Notes: a model not told the origin generated them from the letters alone. Shown: positions 7,655 through 16,541, counted from the stretch's first letter. The stretch is DNA of 64,000 nt from UBA5018 sp947463165 (GCA_943371245.1 CALRTY020000016.1:12532-76531), one strand, 5' to 3'. Program-made: numbers and translations.

Positions 7655-8740
7655 TCAGTCTCCCAGGGCTTTGAGCAGCTGCTCGCCCATCGCCTGGCAG
7701 CCCAGGGGAGTGCAGCCCGGAGCCATCAGATCGCCCGTGCGGTAGCCCGCCTCCAATATGGTCTCCACCGCCCGCTCCAGGTCGGCGGCGGCGTCCTCCT
7801 GCTGCAGCCCCACCCGCAACATCATCGCGGCGCTGAGCACCATGGCCATCGGGTTGGCCTTGTCCTGGCCGGCGATGTCGGGCGCCGAACCGTGGATCGG
7901 CTCAAATAGCCCCGGACCACTGCTGCCCAGCGAGGCGGATGGCAGCATGCCGATGGAGCCGCTGAGCATCGACGCCTCGTCGCTGAGGATGTCGCCGAAC
8001 AGGTTGCTGGTCAGAATCACGTCGAACTGCCTTGGCGCCCGCACCAATTGCATGGCGGCGTTGTCCACATACATGTGGCTGAGTTGCACTTCGGGGTATT
8101 CGGCAGCATGGATGGCCTCCACCCGATCGCGCCACAGCTGGCTCACTTCGAGCACGTTTGCCTTGTCCACCGAACAGAGCCGGCCGCCCCGCTGGCGGGC
8201 CAGATCAAAGCCCACTCGGGCGATGCGGTCGATCTCGTAATCGCTGTAGGCCATGGTGTTGAAGGCGCGCACATGGCCATCGGCCTCCACCCGGCCCTTG
8301 GGGTTGCCGAAATACACCCCGCCGGTGAGTTCGCGCACCACCAACAAATCCACCCCCTCAATCACTTCCGGCTTGAGGCTGCTGGCCCCCACCAGGGCCG
8401 GCACGATCTTCACCGGCCGCAGGTTGGCGAACAGCCCCAGGCCGGCCCGCAGGGCCAAGAGACCCGATTCGGGCCGCTGCTGGCGCGGCAGGGCGTCGTA
8501 GCGGGGAGCGCCGATGGCCGCCAGCAACACCGCATCGGAGGCCCTGCAGGCGGCCAGGGTGCTGGCCGGCAGGGGTTCGCCGCTGACATCGATGGCGCTG
8601 CCGCCCATCGGCTGCTCGTCGTATTCGAGCTGGAAGCCATGGCGGCGGCTCACCGCATCCAGCAACTGGCGGGCCACCGCCGTGATCTCCGGACCAATCC
8701 CGTCGCCGGGGAGCAGGGTGATCCGGAAGCTGCTGGTCAT
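7655..8740 (-). CDS. leuB: 3-isopropylmalate dehydrogenase
   Basis: A 361-aa NAD-dependent oxidative decarboxylase of leucine synthesis. Signatures: 'LLPGDGIGPEI' at the N-terminus, 'RELTGGVYFG', 'DKANVLEVSQLWR', 'NLFGDILSDEAS' and 'FEPIHGSAPDIAG'. ATG 8740 gives the usual N-terminus; the frame opens 8 codons earlier with a less likely start. It lies 60 bp after lpxD and 64 bp before prk on the same strand. Confidence 0.96.
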   Translation of the reverse strand: MTSSFRITLLPGDGIGPEITAVARQLLDAVSRRHGFQLEYDEQPMGGSAIDVSGEPLPASTLAACRASDAVLLAAIGAPRYDALPRQQRPESGLLALRAGLGLFANLRPVKIVPALVGASSLKPEVIEGVDLLVVRELTGGVYFGNPKGRVEADGHVRAFNTMAYSDYEIDRIARVGFDLARQRGGRLCSVDKANVLEVSQLWRDRVEAIHAAEYPEVQLSHMYVDNAAMQLVRAPRQFDVILTSNLFGDILSDEASMLSGSIGMLPSASLGSSGPGLFEPIHGSAPDIAGQDKANPMAMVLSAAMMLRVGLQQEDAAADLERAVETILEAGYRTGDLMAPGCTPLGCQAMGEQLLKALGD

Positions 8741-8800
8741 GGTGGGGGAGCTGGCGCTGGGCAACTGGGCAGGCTAGGCCCCCTCCGCATCGCCCTAACT

Positions 8801-9865
8801 TCAGGCGTGGTCGCTGTTGGTTTGGATGCGCCGCAGGGTTTTGGCCATCTCGGGCAGTTTGTTGAAGGCGGCTGAGCAGCGCAGCCACAGCCGATTGGGA
8901 ATGGCGGGATAGCCGCTCACCACTGCGCCGGCGGCCACATCGCCATGGATGCCGGATTTAGAGCTGGCGATGGCCCGGTCGCCGATGTTGGCCCTATTGG
9001 CTACCCCCACCTGCCCGGCCAGGATCACACCATTGCCGAGCTTGGCGCCGCCGGCTATGCCCACCTGGGCGGCCAGGGCACAGCCCCGGCCAGTGGTCAC
9101 CCCATGGGCGATATGCACGAGGTTGTCGATCTTGCTGCCTGCGCCGATGCGGGTTTCACCCACCGCCGGTCGATCGATGGTGCTGTTGCAGCCCACCTCA
9201 ACGCCGTCCTCCAGCACCACCAGGCCGGTTTGGGGCATTTTTCGCCAGCCAGCAGCCGTGGGTACAAAGCCAAACCCCTCGCTGGCAATCACGGCATTGG
9301 AGTGCACCACACAGCCGCGGCCGAGGCGGCTGCCGGGATGCAGCACCGCTCCGGCATGGAGTTCGCAGCCCTCCCCCAGCTGCACTTCCTCGTAGACCAC
9401 CACGCCTGGATGCAGGATGCAGCCCTCGCCCACCAGCACATCGGCGCCAATCACCACCCGGGCGCCGATGTGGGCTGTGGCGCCGATCACCGCCGTCGGA
9501 TCCACCACGGCGGTGGCATGAATGCCGGCGGGCTTGGCCCGGCGCGGATGCAGGGCCTCCAGGGCTTCGGCAAAGCCCAGCCGCGGATCGGCCAGGGCCA
9601 CCCAGGCGATGCCGCGGCTGGTGAGCTGGCTTTGCAACTCCGCGGCTTCGGCCACCGCGGCCGGGATCAGCACGGCGCTGGCGCCGGTGGTGGCGGCGGC
9701 GGCCGCCAGGGCATTGCCTGGTTCAAGAAAGCTCAGTTGTCCGCCGTTGGCCAGATCCAAGGCGGCGCCAGAGCTGAGCTCCGGATCCTCGGCCCGGTGG
9801 CTGGGGTTGGCAACTCCAGGGCGCTGCAGCTCGCTGAGATGGCCGACCAGTTCGCTGAAGCGCAT
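8801..9865 (-). CDS. lpxD: UDP-3-O-acylglucosamine N-acyltransferase
   Basis: A 354-aa acyltransferase of lipid A synthesis, adding the N-linked acyl chain from acyl-ACP. After an N-terminal uridine-binding domain (1-100) comes a left-handed beta-helix of hexapeptide repeats ('VIGATAHIGARVVIGADVLVG' type, about 110-320) and a C-terminal helical part. 'SEGFGFVP', 'CNSTIDRP' and 'KIDNLVHIAH' carry the expected catalytic His region. Start MRFSEL at 9865 is preferred over the frame opening at 9877. It shows that lipid A-type LPS is made. Confidence 0.94.
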   Translation of the reverse strand: MRFSELVGHLSELQRPGVANPSHRAEDPELSSGAALDLANGGQLSFLEPGNALAAAAATTGASAVLIPAAVAEAAELQSQLTSRGIAWVALADPRLGFAEALEALHPRRAKPAGIHATAVVDPTAVIGATAHIGARVVIGADVLVGEGCILHPGVVVYEEVQLGEGCELHAGAVLHPGSRLGRGCVVHSNAVIASEGFGFVPTAAGWRKMPQTGLVVLEDGVEVGCNSTIDRPAVGETRIGAGSKIDNLVHIAHGVTTGRGCALAAQVGIAGGAKLGNGVILAGQVGVANRANIGDRAIASSKSGIHGDVAAGAVVSGYPAIPNRLWLRCSAAFNKLPEMAKTLRRIQTNSDHA

Positions 9866-9970
9866 GCCCGAGAACAATGCGGATGGCTGGATCGTAGGCA
9901 GCTGCTCCCCAGGCGCGGGATCAGCAGGCGGGGGGATCGGCAGGCGGGGGGATCGGGCCCAGCTCGGCGC

Positions 9971-11032
9971 TCAGACCAGGGCCAGCTGGTCGCGGTGCAC
10001 CACTTGAACCCCTTCACGACCGATCAAACCCCGCAGGCTGTCGCTATCCAAGGTGGCCAGGCCTCTGCCCAACTCCCGACCATCGGCGGCCAGCAGGCGC
10101 ACCGCCTCGCGGGCGCGGAAGTCGCCCTCCACGGCGATCAGCCCCACCGCCAACAATGATGCCCCCTGGTCCCGCAGGGCCCGCTCGGCTCCGGCATCCA
10201 CCATCAAGCTGCCCTTGGGCAGCAGGGCATGGGCCAGCCAGCGCTTGCGATCGGCCAGCGGTTTGCTGCTGGGTTGAAACACGGTGCCCACTGCGGCGCC
10301 CGCCAACAGGGCATCGAGCACGGCCGGCTCGCGCCCATCGGCCAGGCGCACGCGGATGCCGCTGGAGGTGGCGATGCGGGCGGCCGCCAGCTTGGTGGTC
10401 ATGCCACCGGTACCCCATTGGCCGCCACCTGTGGCTACCGAGGAGAGTCGATTCAGTTCATCGAGATCGCGCACCTCCGCGATCGGATTGGCCTGGGCAT
10501 TGGTGCGGGGATCGCCGTCGTACAGCCGGTCCACATCGGTGAGCAGGATCAGTTCATCGGCCTCCACCGCCACCGCCACCAGGGCGGAGAGGGTGTCGTT
10601 GTCCCCGAAGCGGAGTTCATCGGTGGCCAGGGTGTCGTTTTCGTTCACCACTGGCACCACCCCCCAGCTGAGCAGCTGGTCGAGGGTGTGGCTGGCGTTT
10701 TGATAGCGGCGCCGGGAGGCCAGATCGCCCCGGGTGAGCAACACCTGCGCCACCACCAGGCCGCGCACGGCGAAGGCGTCTTGGTAGAGGGCCATCAGGC
10801 GGCCTTGGCCCACGGCGGCGGCGGCCTGGAGCGCCACCACCAGGGAGGGTCGCTGCTCCAGCTCCAGCACCTGACAGCCGAGCCCCACGGCGCCGCTGGT
10901 CACCAGCACGATCGAATCGCCGCGCTGGTGGGCGCTGTGGAGACTGGCCGCCAGATCGGCGATCACGGCAGCGGTGGGGCGCTGGCGGCTACCCCGCAGC
11001 AGGCTCGTGCCCACCTTGATCACCCGACGCAT
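9971..11032 (-). CDS. proB: Glutamate 5-kinase with PUA domain
   Basis: A 353-aa kinase catalysing the first step of proline synthesis. The amino acid kinase core (1-255) shows 'KVGTSLLRG', 'VTSGAVGLG', 'VVNENDTLATDELRFGDND' and 'GTGGMTTKLAAARIA'. The C-terminal PUA domain (about 270-353) is of normal length. About 105 bp separates it from lpxD; that gap holds two copies of 'gcaggcggggggatc'. Usually feedback-inhibited by proline (family knowledge). Confidence 0.96.
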   Translation of the reverse strand: MRRVIKVGTSLLRGSRQRPTAAVIADLAASLHSAHQRGDSIVLVTSGAVGLGCQVLELEQRPSLVVALQAAAAVGQGRLMALYQDAFAVRGLVVAQVLLTRGDLASRRRYQNASHTLDQLLSWGVVPVVNENDTLATDELRFGDNDTLSALVAVAVEADELILLTDVDRLYDGDPRTNAQANPIAEVRDLDELNRLSSVATGGGQWGTGGMTTKLAAARIATSSGIRVRLADGREPAVLDALLAGAAVGTVFQPSSKPLADRKRWLAHALLPKGSLMVDAGAERALRDQGASLLAVGLIAVEGDFRAREAVRLLAADGRELGRGLATLDSDSLRGLIGREGVQVVHRDQLALV

Positions 11033-11042
11033 CGACGGCTCC

Positions 11043-11600
11043 TCATTTCAGCTTGGTGCCCAAATTGGTGCCCAAATTGGTCCCAAGCATTCGAGCGATG
11101 CGCAGCTCCAGTTTTTGCAGCCGATCGCGCTGGCAGGGCTGGCCGTTGGGGTCGATCGGTTTAACCAGCACGGTGAACAGGCCGAGGCGATTGCCAGCCA
11201 TCACATCGGTGAACAGGCGATCGCCAATCAGGGCCACCTGGCTCGCAGGCAGCTCCAGTTCGGCAAGCACCCGCCGCAGGGCCGAGCGCCGGGGCTTGCC
11301 GGCGGAGTTGGTGAAGGGCAGATTGAACAGCGCGGCCACGGCGCCGATGCGGTGGCGGGATGGATTGTTGCTAAGCAGGTGGATCGGCACCTGCTGGCTG
11401 GCGGCCTGCAGCCACAGCCGCATCGATTCAGGTACCAGCGTCTGGCGGCGGGGTAGCAGGGTGCGATCCACATCCAACACCAGGGCCCGAATCGGCTTGG
11501 AGGGGCGCTCCAGCAGGGCGGCCAGCGGCAGCTCAGCGAGGGTGCCAGGGACCACCCAATCCGGCTGTAGCAGCCGACGCAGCGGGTGATCTATAGACAT
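11043..11600 (-). CDS. YqeG family HAD-IIIA phosphatase
   Basis: A 185-aa HAD hydrolase of subfamily IIIA. The nucleophile motif is 'LVLDVDRTLLP' (Asp-x-Asp), motif II 'HLLSNNPSR', the Lys in 'NSAGKPRR', and motif IV 'ALIGDRLFTDVMAGNRLGL'. Relatives include the mitochondrial/plastid phosphatidylglycerophosphate phosphatase family, so a PGP phosphatase role is possible (inference). Its ATG overlaps the stop of the DUF3727 gene by one base (TGATG). The C-terminus 'TNLGTNLGTKLK' is a small in-frame repeat. Confidence 0.88.
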   Translation of the reverse strand: MSIDHPLRRLLQPDWVVPGTLAELPLAALLERPSKPIRALVLDVDRTLLPRRQTLVPESMRLWLQAASQQVPIHLLSNNPSRHRIGAVAALFNLPFTNSAGKPRRSALRRVLAELELPASQVALIGDRLFTDVMAGNRLGLFTVLVKPIDPNGQPCQRDRLQKLELRIARMLGTNLGTNLGTKLK

Positions 11601-12184
11601 CAGTCGTTTGCCTCTTCGGCGTCTTCTAACTGGCTCTCCCTTTCGTCTAGCTCAGCCTCGATGCGGGGCTGCACCCGCTCGAACTCCTCGCCTTCCACCA
11701 GAACGGCGTCGCTGCCTTCCATGCGGGCCACCACAAAAAAGGGATCCAGGGGGATGTAGAGGCCGTAGTCCTGCTCGTCTACAACGAAGCTCACCAGCAG
11801 GTCATAGGTCTCGCTGTCTTCGGGGTCGGATTCATCATCATCGTCCTCGAAGTCGTCCGGGTCTGGTTCTTCCAATTCACCGCTAACGGTGAGGGTAACG
11901 GCGGAGCGCACCAGGGTTAGATCGTGTTCCTGCAGCACCACATCGGCTATCGACAGGATCGGTTCGGTGGCATCCACCGTGTCGATCAACTTGGGTTCCT
12001 CTTCGTCGTCGGTGAGCTGAAACAGGCACACCGGGGTGTCCACGGGGGTGAGCAACACGTAATCGTGGCCGTCCAGGGGGATCAACTGCTCGAGGAAACA
12101 GAGCAGCTGTCGGCCAGTGGAGTCGCGCACGACCACCGTTGGTGCATCACCGGAACCGGCCATGGAGGAACCTTCGGGGCTCAT
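11600..12184 (-). CDS. DUF3727 domain protein
   Basis: A 194-aa acidic cytoplasmic protein of unknown function, conserved in cyanobacteria and plastids. Two related halves are visible: 'LLCFLEQLIPLDGHDYVLLTPVD' type near the start and 'QDYGLYIPLDPFFVVAR' near the end, separated by an Asp/Glu-rich linker (about 120-140). ATG 12184 overlaps the ruvX stop (ATGA), which supports this start; the same frame is open much further upstream inside ruvX, but that part is not real. A second ATG lies at 12163. Confidence 0.82.
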   Translation of the reverse strand: MSPEGSSMAGSGDAPTVVVRDSTGRQLLCFLEQLIPLDGHDYVLLTPVDTPVCLFQLTDDEEEPKLIDTVDATEPILSIADVVLQEHDLTLVRSAVTLTVSGELEEPDPDDFEDDDDESDPEDSETYDLLVSFVVDEQDYGLYIPLDPFFVVARMEGSDAVLVEGEEFERVQPRIEAELDERESQLEDAEEAND

Positions 12185-12756
12185 GGAAGAGGGGCAGTCT
12201 GACCACAGGATGGAGCACAGCCTGCCTGCTGGACAGTGTCGGTCAGTTGGACTGTGTTGGCCAGTTGGACAGTGTCGTGCAGTTGGACAGTGTCGGTGAG
12301 TGGATTCGCCAGCACCACCAGGGTTGCTGGTTCTGGACCCTCCTGCAGCCACTGCTCCAGCAGCAGTGCCGCGGCGGCGCTGTCCAGGGCGCCGCTGCGA
12401 TCGCCGTGCAGGCCATGGCGTTCGCCCGCCGCCCAGCTGCTGGCGTGTTCGTTCACCCAGGCCAGCGGTAGCTCCAGGGCCCGGCCCAAGCGCTCGCCAT
12501 AGCGGCGGCAGTGGACCGCTTGGGCCGTGGGTTGGCCGGCCCGATCCAGCGGCAGACCCACCACCAGGGCCACAACCCGGCGCTGGCGGATCAGGGGGGT
12601 GAGCGCCAGGAGATCGGCCTGGAAGCTGCCGCGGGCCAGGGCCGGCAGCGGCGTAACGGTGAGCCCCAGGGGATCGCAGCCGGCCAGGCCAATGCGGCGG
12701 CGCCCCACATCGATGGCCAACACGGAGCGGGGCAGGGGGGAGGGGCGGATGGCCAT
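12181..12756 (-). CDS. ruvX: Putative Holliday junction resolvase (YqgF/RuvX)
   Basis: A 191-aa RNase H-fold protein implicated in pre-16S rRNA processing or Holliday junction resolution. Core motifs: 'VLAIDVGRRRIGLAGCDPLG' type N-terminus with the first Asp, 'ALVVGLPLDRAGQPTAQA', 'WVNEHASSWAA' and 'DSAAAALLLEQWL'. The core ends near residue 150. The remaining 40 residues are an odd tail of 'TVQLxD' hexapeptides encoded by an 18-bp tandem repeat (12231-12300), absent from typical family members. It overlaps DUF3727 by four bases. Confidence 0.88.
   Translation of the reverse strand: MAIRPSPLPRSVLAIDVGRRRIGLAGCDPLGLTVTPLPALARGSFQADLLALTPLIRQRRVVALVVGLPLDRAGQPTAQAVHCRRYGERLGRALELPLAWVNEHASSWAAGERHGLHGDRSGALDSAAAALLLEQWLQEGPEPATLVVLANPLTDTVQLHDTVQLANTVQLTDTVQQAGCAPSCGQTAPLP
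12231..12300. repeat. 18-bp tandem repeat inside ruvX, four copies
   Basis: Unit 'ggacagtgtcggtcagtt' begins at 12231, 12249, 12267 and 12285 with a few substitutions. The period keeps the reading frame and gives the C-terminal hexapeptide tail of RuvX. Confidence 0.85.
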
Positions 12757-12761
12757 GGCGC

Positions 12762-13814
12762 CTAGCGGGGGGCCAGGGGGGTGGGCAGGGGCCGGCGCCG
12801 AGGTTGCAGCTGTTCCAACATGGCCTCAATGCGGCTGCTGGAGCTCACCAGGGCCGGTGGTCCGTGGCGGCGCCAGACACTGCGGGCCATCAGCACCCGC
12901 TCACCGCGCTCCTGGGCCCCCAAACCGCTCAACCATTGCTGGCGGGCCCGATCGCGCACGTCGCAGCGCAGCCATAGGCCAGCGCCGCCCAACTGCTGGG
13001 CGGCTTTGCGCAGCAGACACTCTCCGGCGGGGCCGATCAGTTGCTGCTGCCAGCCCTCCTGCACCGTGAACTCCACGTCGTGGCCGCCGCCGGCGTGGGC
13101 GCCAAGCCAGCGCACCCCAGCCACCGCCTGGCCTCGACTGGGATCAAGCAGCAGCCATCCCTTGCCCTGGCTCTGGTCGAGCAAATCCTCGAGGCTGCGA
13201 TCAAGCAACTGGCGCAGTTGGGCGGGGCAGGCCACCTGCTCCAGATGCCAGAGCAAGGCCGCGTTGCGGCGCTGCAGGCTCTGCAGCTGCAGCTCCGCAG
13301 GCGGCTGCGGGGGTGACGGCGGTGGCTGTGGCGGTTCGCTGGCGGCTTCCGGTTGCCATAGCCAGAGCTGATCGCTGCGCAGGGGCTGGAAGCCCAGTTC
13401 CCGCAGCAGGGCCAGCTTGGCGCTGTCCAAGCTGGAAGCCTCGGCGATCCAGCTGCTGGCACCGCGCCCACGGACGATCGCCTGCTGCACCAGGGCCTGG
13501 CCGAGACGACGACGATCGGCGGCGCTCGTGGTGCGCAGGTGTTGCAGCTGCCAGCAGCTGCCACTGCGGTTCAAGCGGCGGCTAACGATCAGACCGATGC
13601 TGTCTTGACTGTGGGGCGCAAAGGCCACCAGCACCTGGGGAGCGAGCGGGGCTCGCTGGGCCAGCAGTTGGATCAAGTGTTCCGGCCAGTTCAGCCAGAG
13701 AGCGCGTTGGAGCAGCGGCCGCAGGGGCAGAAACACCGGATCCTTGAGCAGGCTGAGGTGCCAGCCCTGGAGCTCCTCGATCCGCCAGTGGTCACGCCAT
13801 GGTTCGCGGCTCAT
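12762..13814 (-). CDS. GNAT-like acetyltransferase-fold hypothetical protein
   Basis: A 350-aa protein of two related parts joined by a Pro-rich linker ('PPQPPPSPPQPPAE', about 175-190). The first part has an acetyltransferase-like pattern ('LQHLRTTSAADRRRLGQALVQQ', then 'LLRELGFQPL'), where the Arg-Arg-x-Gly-like loop would bind CoA. The second part ends with 'QEGWQQQLIGPAGECLL'. It opens the run leading to ruvX, 5 bp ahead of it. Seen commonly at this place in picocyanobacteria as far as I recall; substrate unknown. Confidence 0.65.
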   Translation of the reverse strand: MSREPWRDHWRIEELQGWHLSLLKDPVFLPLRPLLQRALWLNWPEHLIQLLAQRAPLAPQVLVAFAPHSQDSIGLIVSRRLNRSGSCWQLQHLRTTSAADRRRLGQALVQQAIVRGRGASSWIAEASSLDSAKLALLRELGFQPLRSDQLWLWQPEAASEPPQPPPSPPQPPAELQLQSLQRRNAALLWHLEQVACPAQLRQLLDRSLEDLLDQSQGKGWLLLDPSRGQAVAGVRWLGAHAGGGHDVEFTVQEGWQQQLIGPAGECLLRKAAQQLGGAGLWLRCDVRDRARQQWLSGLGAQERGERVLMARSVWRRHGPPALVSSSSRIEAMLEQLQPRRRPLPTPLAPR

Positions 13815-13862
13815 GGCGAGGGGTCGCGGGGAACGTCGTCACTCCAAACCCACTGTATCGAT

Positions 13863-13937
13863 CTCTCCAGATCTGACCCGGCTCTCCAGATCTGACCCGG
13901 CTCTCCAGAGTTGACCCGCCTCTCCAGAGTTGACGCC
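13863..13937. repeat. 19-bp tandem repeat, four copies
   Basis: Unit 'ctctccagatctgacccgg' begins at 13863, 13882, 13901 and 13920; later copies change 'atctgac' to 'agttgac'. It fills the gap between the GNAT-like gene and the CofE-like gene. The 19-bp period fits non-coding DNA. Confidence 0.88.
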
Positions 13938-13964
13938 CATTTCGATCGGGGCCCCTGCCTCGGC

Positions 13965-15161
13965 TCAAGCTGGTCTGATCAGCACCAGGGGGGTGCGCTG
14001 GTTGGCATTGCCGGCGGGATTGGGCCGCAGGGCCCGCATCAGCAGCGCTTCATCGCAGCCCTGGCTGGCGGCCAGCACCTTCACCCGGCCCAGGTCGTTC
14101 ACATCCACCACGGCCACCCCCACCCCCAGCTCGCGGGCCATGGCGGCACAGAAGGGGCCCGGCTGATCTGGGCCGAGCACGATGGTTTGGTCGTAGGGGG
14201 GGGTGGTGCCGGTGATGTCGTCGATCAGGCGCGCCTGTTCGCCCGCCAGCCGATAGAACCAGCCCTTGAGGCCCACCAGCTTGAGGGCGGTGCCGATCAG
14301 CCAGGCCAGCAGCACCCGGGCGGGCCCCACCAGGTCGATCAGGCTCTGCATGCCGCAGGCGGTGGCCAGGGAGCTGGTGGGATGGAAGGCCCGACATAAC
14401 AAGCGGGCCAGGCCGGAGGGCGTCACGGTTTCGGGGTGGTGGTAGCGCCCCTGAATCACCGCCAGCGGCGTCTCGCCGATGGTGAGCACATCCCCTGGCT
14501 GCAGCACTGAGCCGGCGTAATGGCGCAAAACGGCGGCAGGGTCATCGAGCACCCCCAGCAGGTGGGTGCGAATCGGCAGCACCTGGCAGCCTTCCCCCGC
14601 CAGCCACTGGGCCTGGGAGGGAATGGCGGGGGCTGGACGCCGCAGCGGCACCAGCAGGCCATCGCGGCGCTGCAGCCGCCCGAAGGGCCCGTAATTCACC
14701 CAGAGGATCTCCAGCCAGAGGGTGTCCAGCAGCATGGGCAGATCCAGGCCCTCGGCTGCGGTGATCGAGAGCTTCACCTGGGCCGAGGTGCTCTTGCCCG
14801 CCTTCACGATATAGGCAAACCAGTAGTTGTCTGGCCGTGCCGGCTCATCCGGATGGCGGCTTATTACCTGGCTATTTATCTCTACTCCCTGCAGGGAAGC
14901 CCGGCCCAGCAGGGTGGGCCGCAGGCTCAACTCCGGCACAAACACCTCCATGCGCCGGTGGGGGTTGCTGATCGCAATCGTGCCCTGCACCTGCACGCCG
15001 CTTTCCTGGCGTTGCACCCGCCAGTCGCCGGCGCTGAGCCGCAGGGGCGAGGCTGGTCGCAGCCGATGGCGCAGTTCCAGCACCAGCAGTGCTGCCGCCA
15101 GCAGGGCCAAGGCCAGCAGCAGGCAGGCCAGCGGCGGCGGGGTGAACAGCGGAAACGGCAC
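13965..15161 (-). CDS. CofE-like (F420-0:gamma-glutamyl ligase family) membrane-anchored protein
   Basis: A 398-aa protein if translation starts at GTG 15161, just ahead of a single membrane segment ('LLLALALLAAALLVLEL'). The frame stays open to 15362 but that extension has no protein-like look. The C-terminal 230 residues resemble the coenzyme F420 gamma-glutamyl ligase family: 'VLPIRTHLLGVLDD', 'GDVLTIGETPLAVIQGR', 'ARLIDDITGTTPPYDQTIVLGP' and 'GVGVAVVDVNDLG'. Picocyanobacteria are not known for F420-dependent metabolism of the actinobacterial type, so the real substrate is open; glutamylation of another cofactor or peptide is possible (inference). Confidence 0.72.
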   Translation of the reverse strand: MPFPLFTPPPLACLLLALALLAAALLVLELRHRLRPASPLRLSAGDWRVQRQESGVQVQGTIAISNPHRRMEVFVPELSLRPTLLGRASLQGVEINSQVISRHPDEPARPDNYWFAYIVKAGKSTSAQVKLSITAAEGLDLPMLLDTLWLEILWVNYGPFGRLQRRDGLLVPLRRPAPAIPSQAQWLAGEGCQVLPIRTHLLGVLDDPAAVLRHYAGSVLQPGDVLTIGETPLAVIQGRYHHPETVTPSGLARLLCRAFHPTSSLATACGMQSLIDLVGPARVLLAWLIGTALKLVGLKGWFYRLAGEQARLIDDITGTTPPYDQTIVLGPDQPGPFCAAMARELGVGVAVVDVNDLGRVKVLAASQGCDEALLMRALRPNPAGNANQRTPLVLIRPA

Positions 15162-15427
15162 GTCTGAGCTGGGCTGCGAATGGGCGGAGCGTAGGTGGCC
15201 CCTCAGCTTGAATCGAGGGCCAATCAGGCCGCTGGCAAGCCTCCGACGCTCCCTTAAGCACTTTTTGCCCCAGAGCCGAAGCAAAACCGCTGCTTTTGGC
15301 CAAAAAACGCAGGCCGCTGTGCGCATAGCGATGGATTCGCCCTGGGCAGAGACACTTCGCAATCAAGTCAGCTAGGTTTGCACCCATCAGAGCCATTGCG
15401 GCCTGAAAACTCAAGCTTTAACAAACT

Positions 15428-16375
15428 GTGGCTACCGTTAACTATTTCGGCGCATTCACTGGCAACCGTGGCGTAACTTTTACAAGCTCTGTAAAAATCG
15501 TCAATTCAGGTACGCCCATTGCTCCGGTTTGGAAAACCGTTGCTGGTACCAAGGTTACTTCTCTCACCGCAAGCTTCGACGTAGTCGACAGCAATGGCGT
15601 TTTTGAGAGGAGCGAAGGTCTCGACTTCGTTGGTGCTGCTGACCAGTACTACTTCGGTTATAGCTCCTCCTTCGGCGGCGGTGTCATCACCACCGATGGT
15701 GTTGGTAGCTATTACTACTACGATTTCAACGGTGGTGCTCCCTCCAACGCTGGTAATCAAGCCATCAGCATTCAGCTGAAGGACCTGGTTGTCTGCTTCG
15801 TTGCTGGCACCAAGATCCGCACTCCCGAAGGCGAAAAGGCCATCGAAGAGCTGCAGATCGGCGACCTGATCAGCACCTCCAATGGCGCCAAGGCTCTGAA
15901 GTTCGTGTGCCAAAGCACCCGTTCCTTCAACGAGCTGCTGGCCACCGGTAAGAACCCCATCCGCGTTGCCGCTGGCGCCTTCGGTGCCACCGCCGACCTG
16001 CTGATGAGCCCCTCCCACGCCGTTAATCTGGAAGGCAACCTGATCGAGGCTGGCGCCCTGATCGACCACGCCTCCGTTGAGCGCGTGACCGAGTGGAACG
16101 CCACCGAGCTCACCTACTTCAACCTCGAGCTCGACCAGCACGAGCTGATCTGGGCCAATGGCGTAGCTACCGAGAGCTATTTCTCCAGCTACCGCACCAA
16201 TGGCTTCAGCCGTCAGAGCTGGGACAACTACTCCGAGTACGTTGCCCTCTACGGCGAAGGCGAACTGATGCAGGAGCTCGACATGCCCCGCATCGCCTTC
16301 TCCCGCCAGATCCCCGCAGCTGTGGCCGCCAAGCTCGAGCTGAACACCGAAGCCAAGGAACTGGCTCTGGTTTGA
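15428..16375 (+). CDS. Hint-domain (hedgehog/intein) protein
   Basis: A 315-aa protein beginning with GTG 15428. Residues 1-120 are Ser/Thr/Gly/Tyr-rich and probably beta-stranded ('SYYYYDFNGG'), without a signal peptide or membrane span. A Hint_2-type domain follows: block A 'CFVAGTKIRTPEG' with Cys123 as the candidate nucleophile, 'GDLISTSNG', and 'MSPSHAVNLEGNLIEAGALID' with His197 in the block B position. About 75 residues follow the domain. Hint domains can cleave themselves, releasing the N-terminal part. The gene is monocistronic, has a strong terminator, and uses codons more uniformly than its neighbours, suggesting good expression. The biological role is unknown. Confidence 0.82.
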   Translation: MATVNYFGAFTGNRGVTFTSSVKIVNSGTPIAPVWKTVAGTKVTSLTASFDVVDSNGVFERSEGLDFVGAADQYYFGYSSSFGGGVITTDGVGSYYYYDFNGGAPSNAGNQAISIQLKDLVVCFVAGTKIRTPEGEKAIEELQIGDLISTSNGAKALKFVCQSTRSFNELLATGKNPIRVAAGAFGATADLLMSPSHAVNLEGNLIEAGALIDHASVERVTEWNATELTYFNLELDQHELIWANGVATESYFSSYRTNGFSRQSWDNYSEYVALYGEGELMQELDMPRIAFSRQIPAAVAAKLELNTEAKELALV

Positions 16376-16452
16376 GCCTCTAGCTCAATCTTGACCCGCT
16401 GATTGTCAACTAGTTAGTTTATCTAGCCGGTTCAATTAGTTAGATTTGATTG

Positions 16453-16476
16453 CCGCGGGGAAACCCGCGGTTTTTT
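16453..16476 (+). terminator. Intrinsic terminator of the Hint gene
   Basis: 'ccgcggg' pairs with 'cccgcgg' around a GAAA loop, followed by six T. It lies 78 bp after the stop codon. Confidence 0.92.
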
Positions 16477-16541
16477 ATTGATAACTGGCTAATGCGGCCG
16501 GCCAATGCAGTCGGCTAAGGCGGGTGGATGAAATACGCCTA

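Noticed and set aside
12185..12829. Upstream part of the frame leading into the DUF3727 gene
   Set aside because: It is a shadow of ruvX in another frame, Pro/Arg-rich, and the ATGA overlap at 12184 gives a better start.
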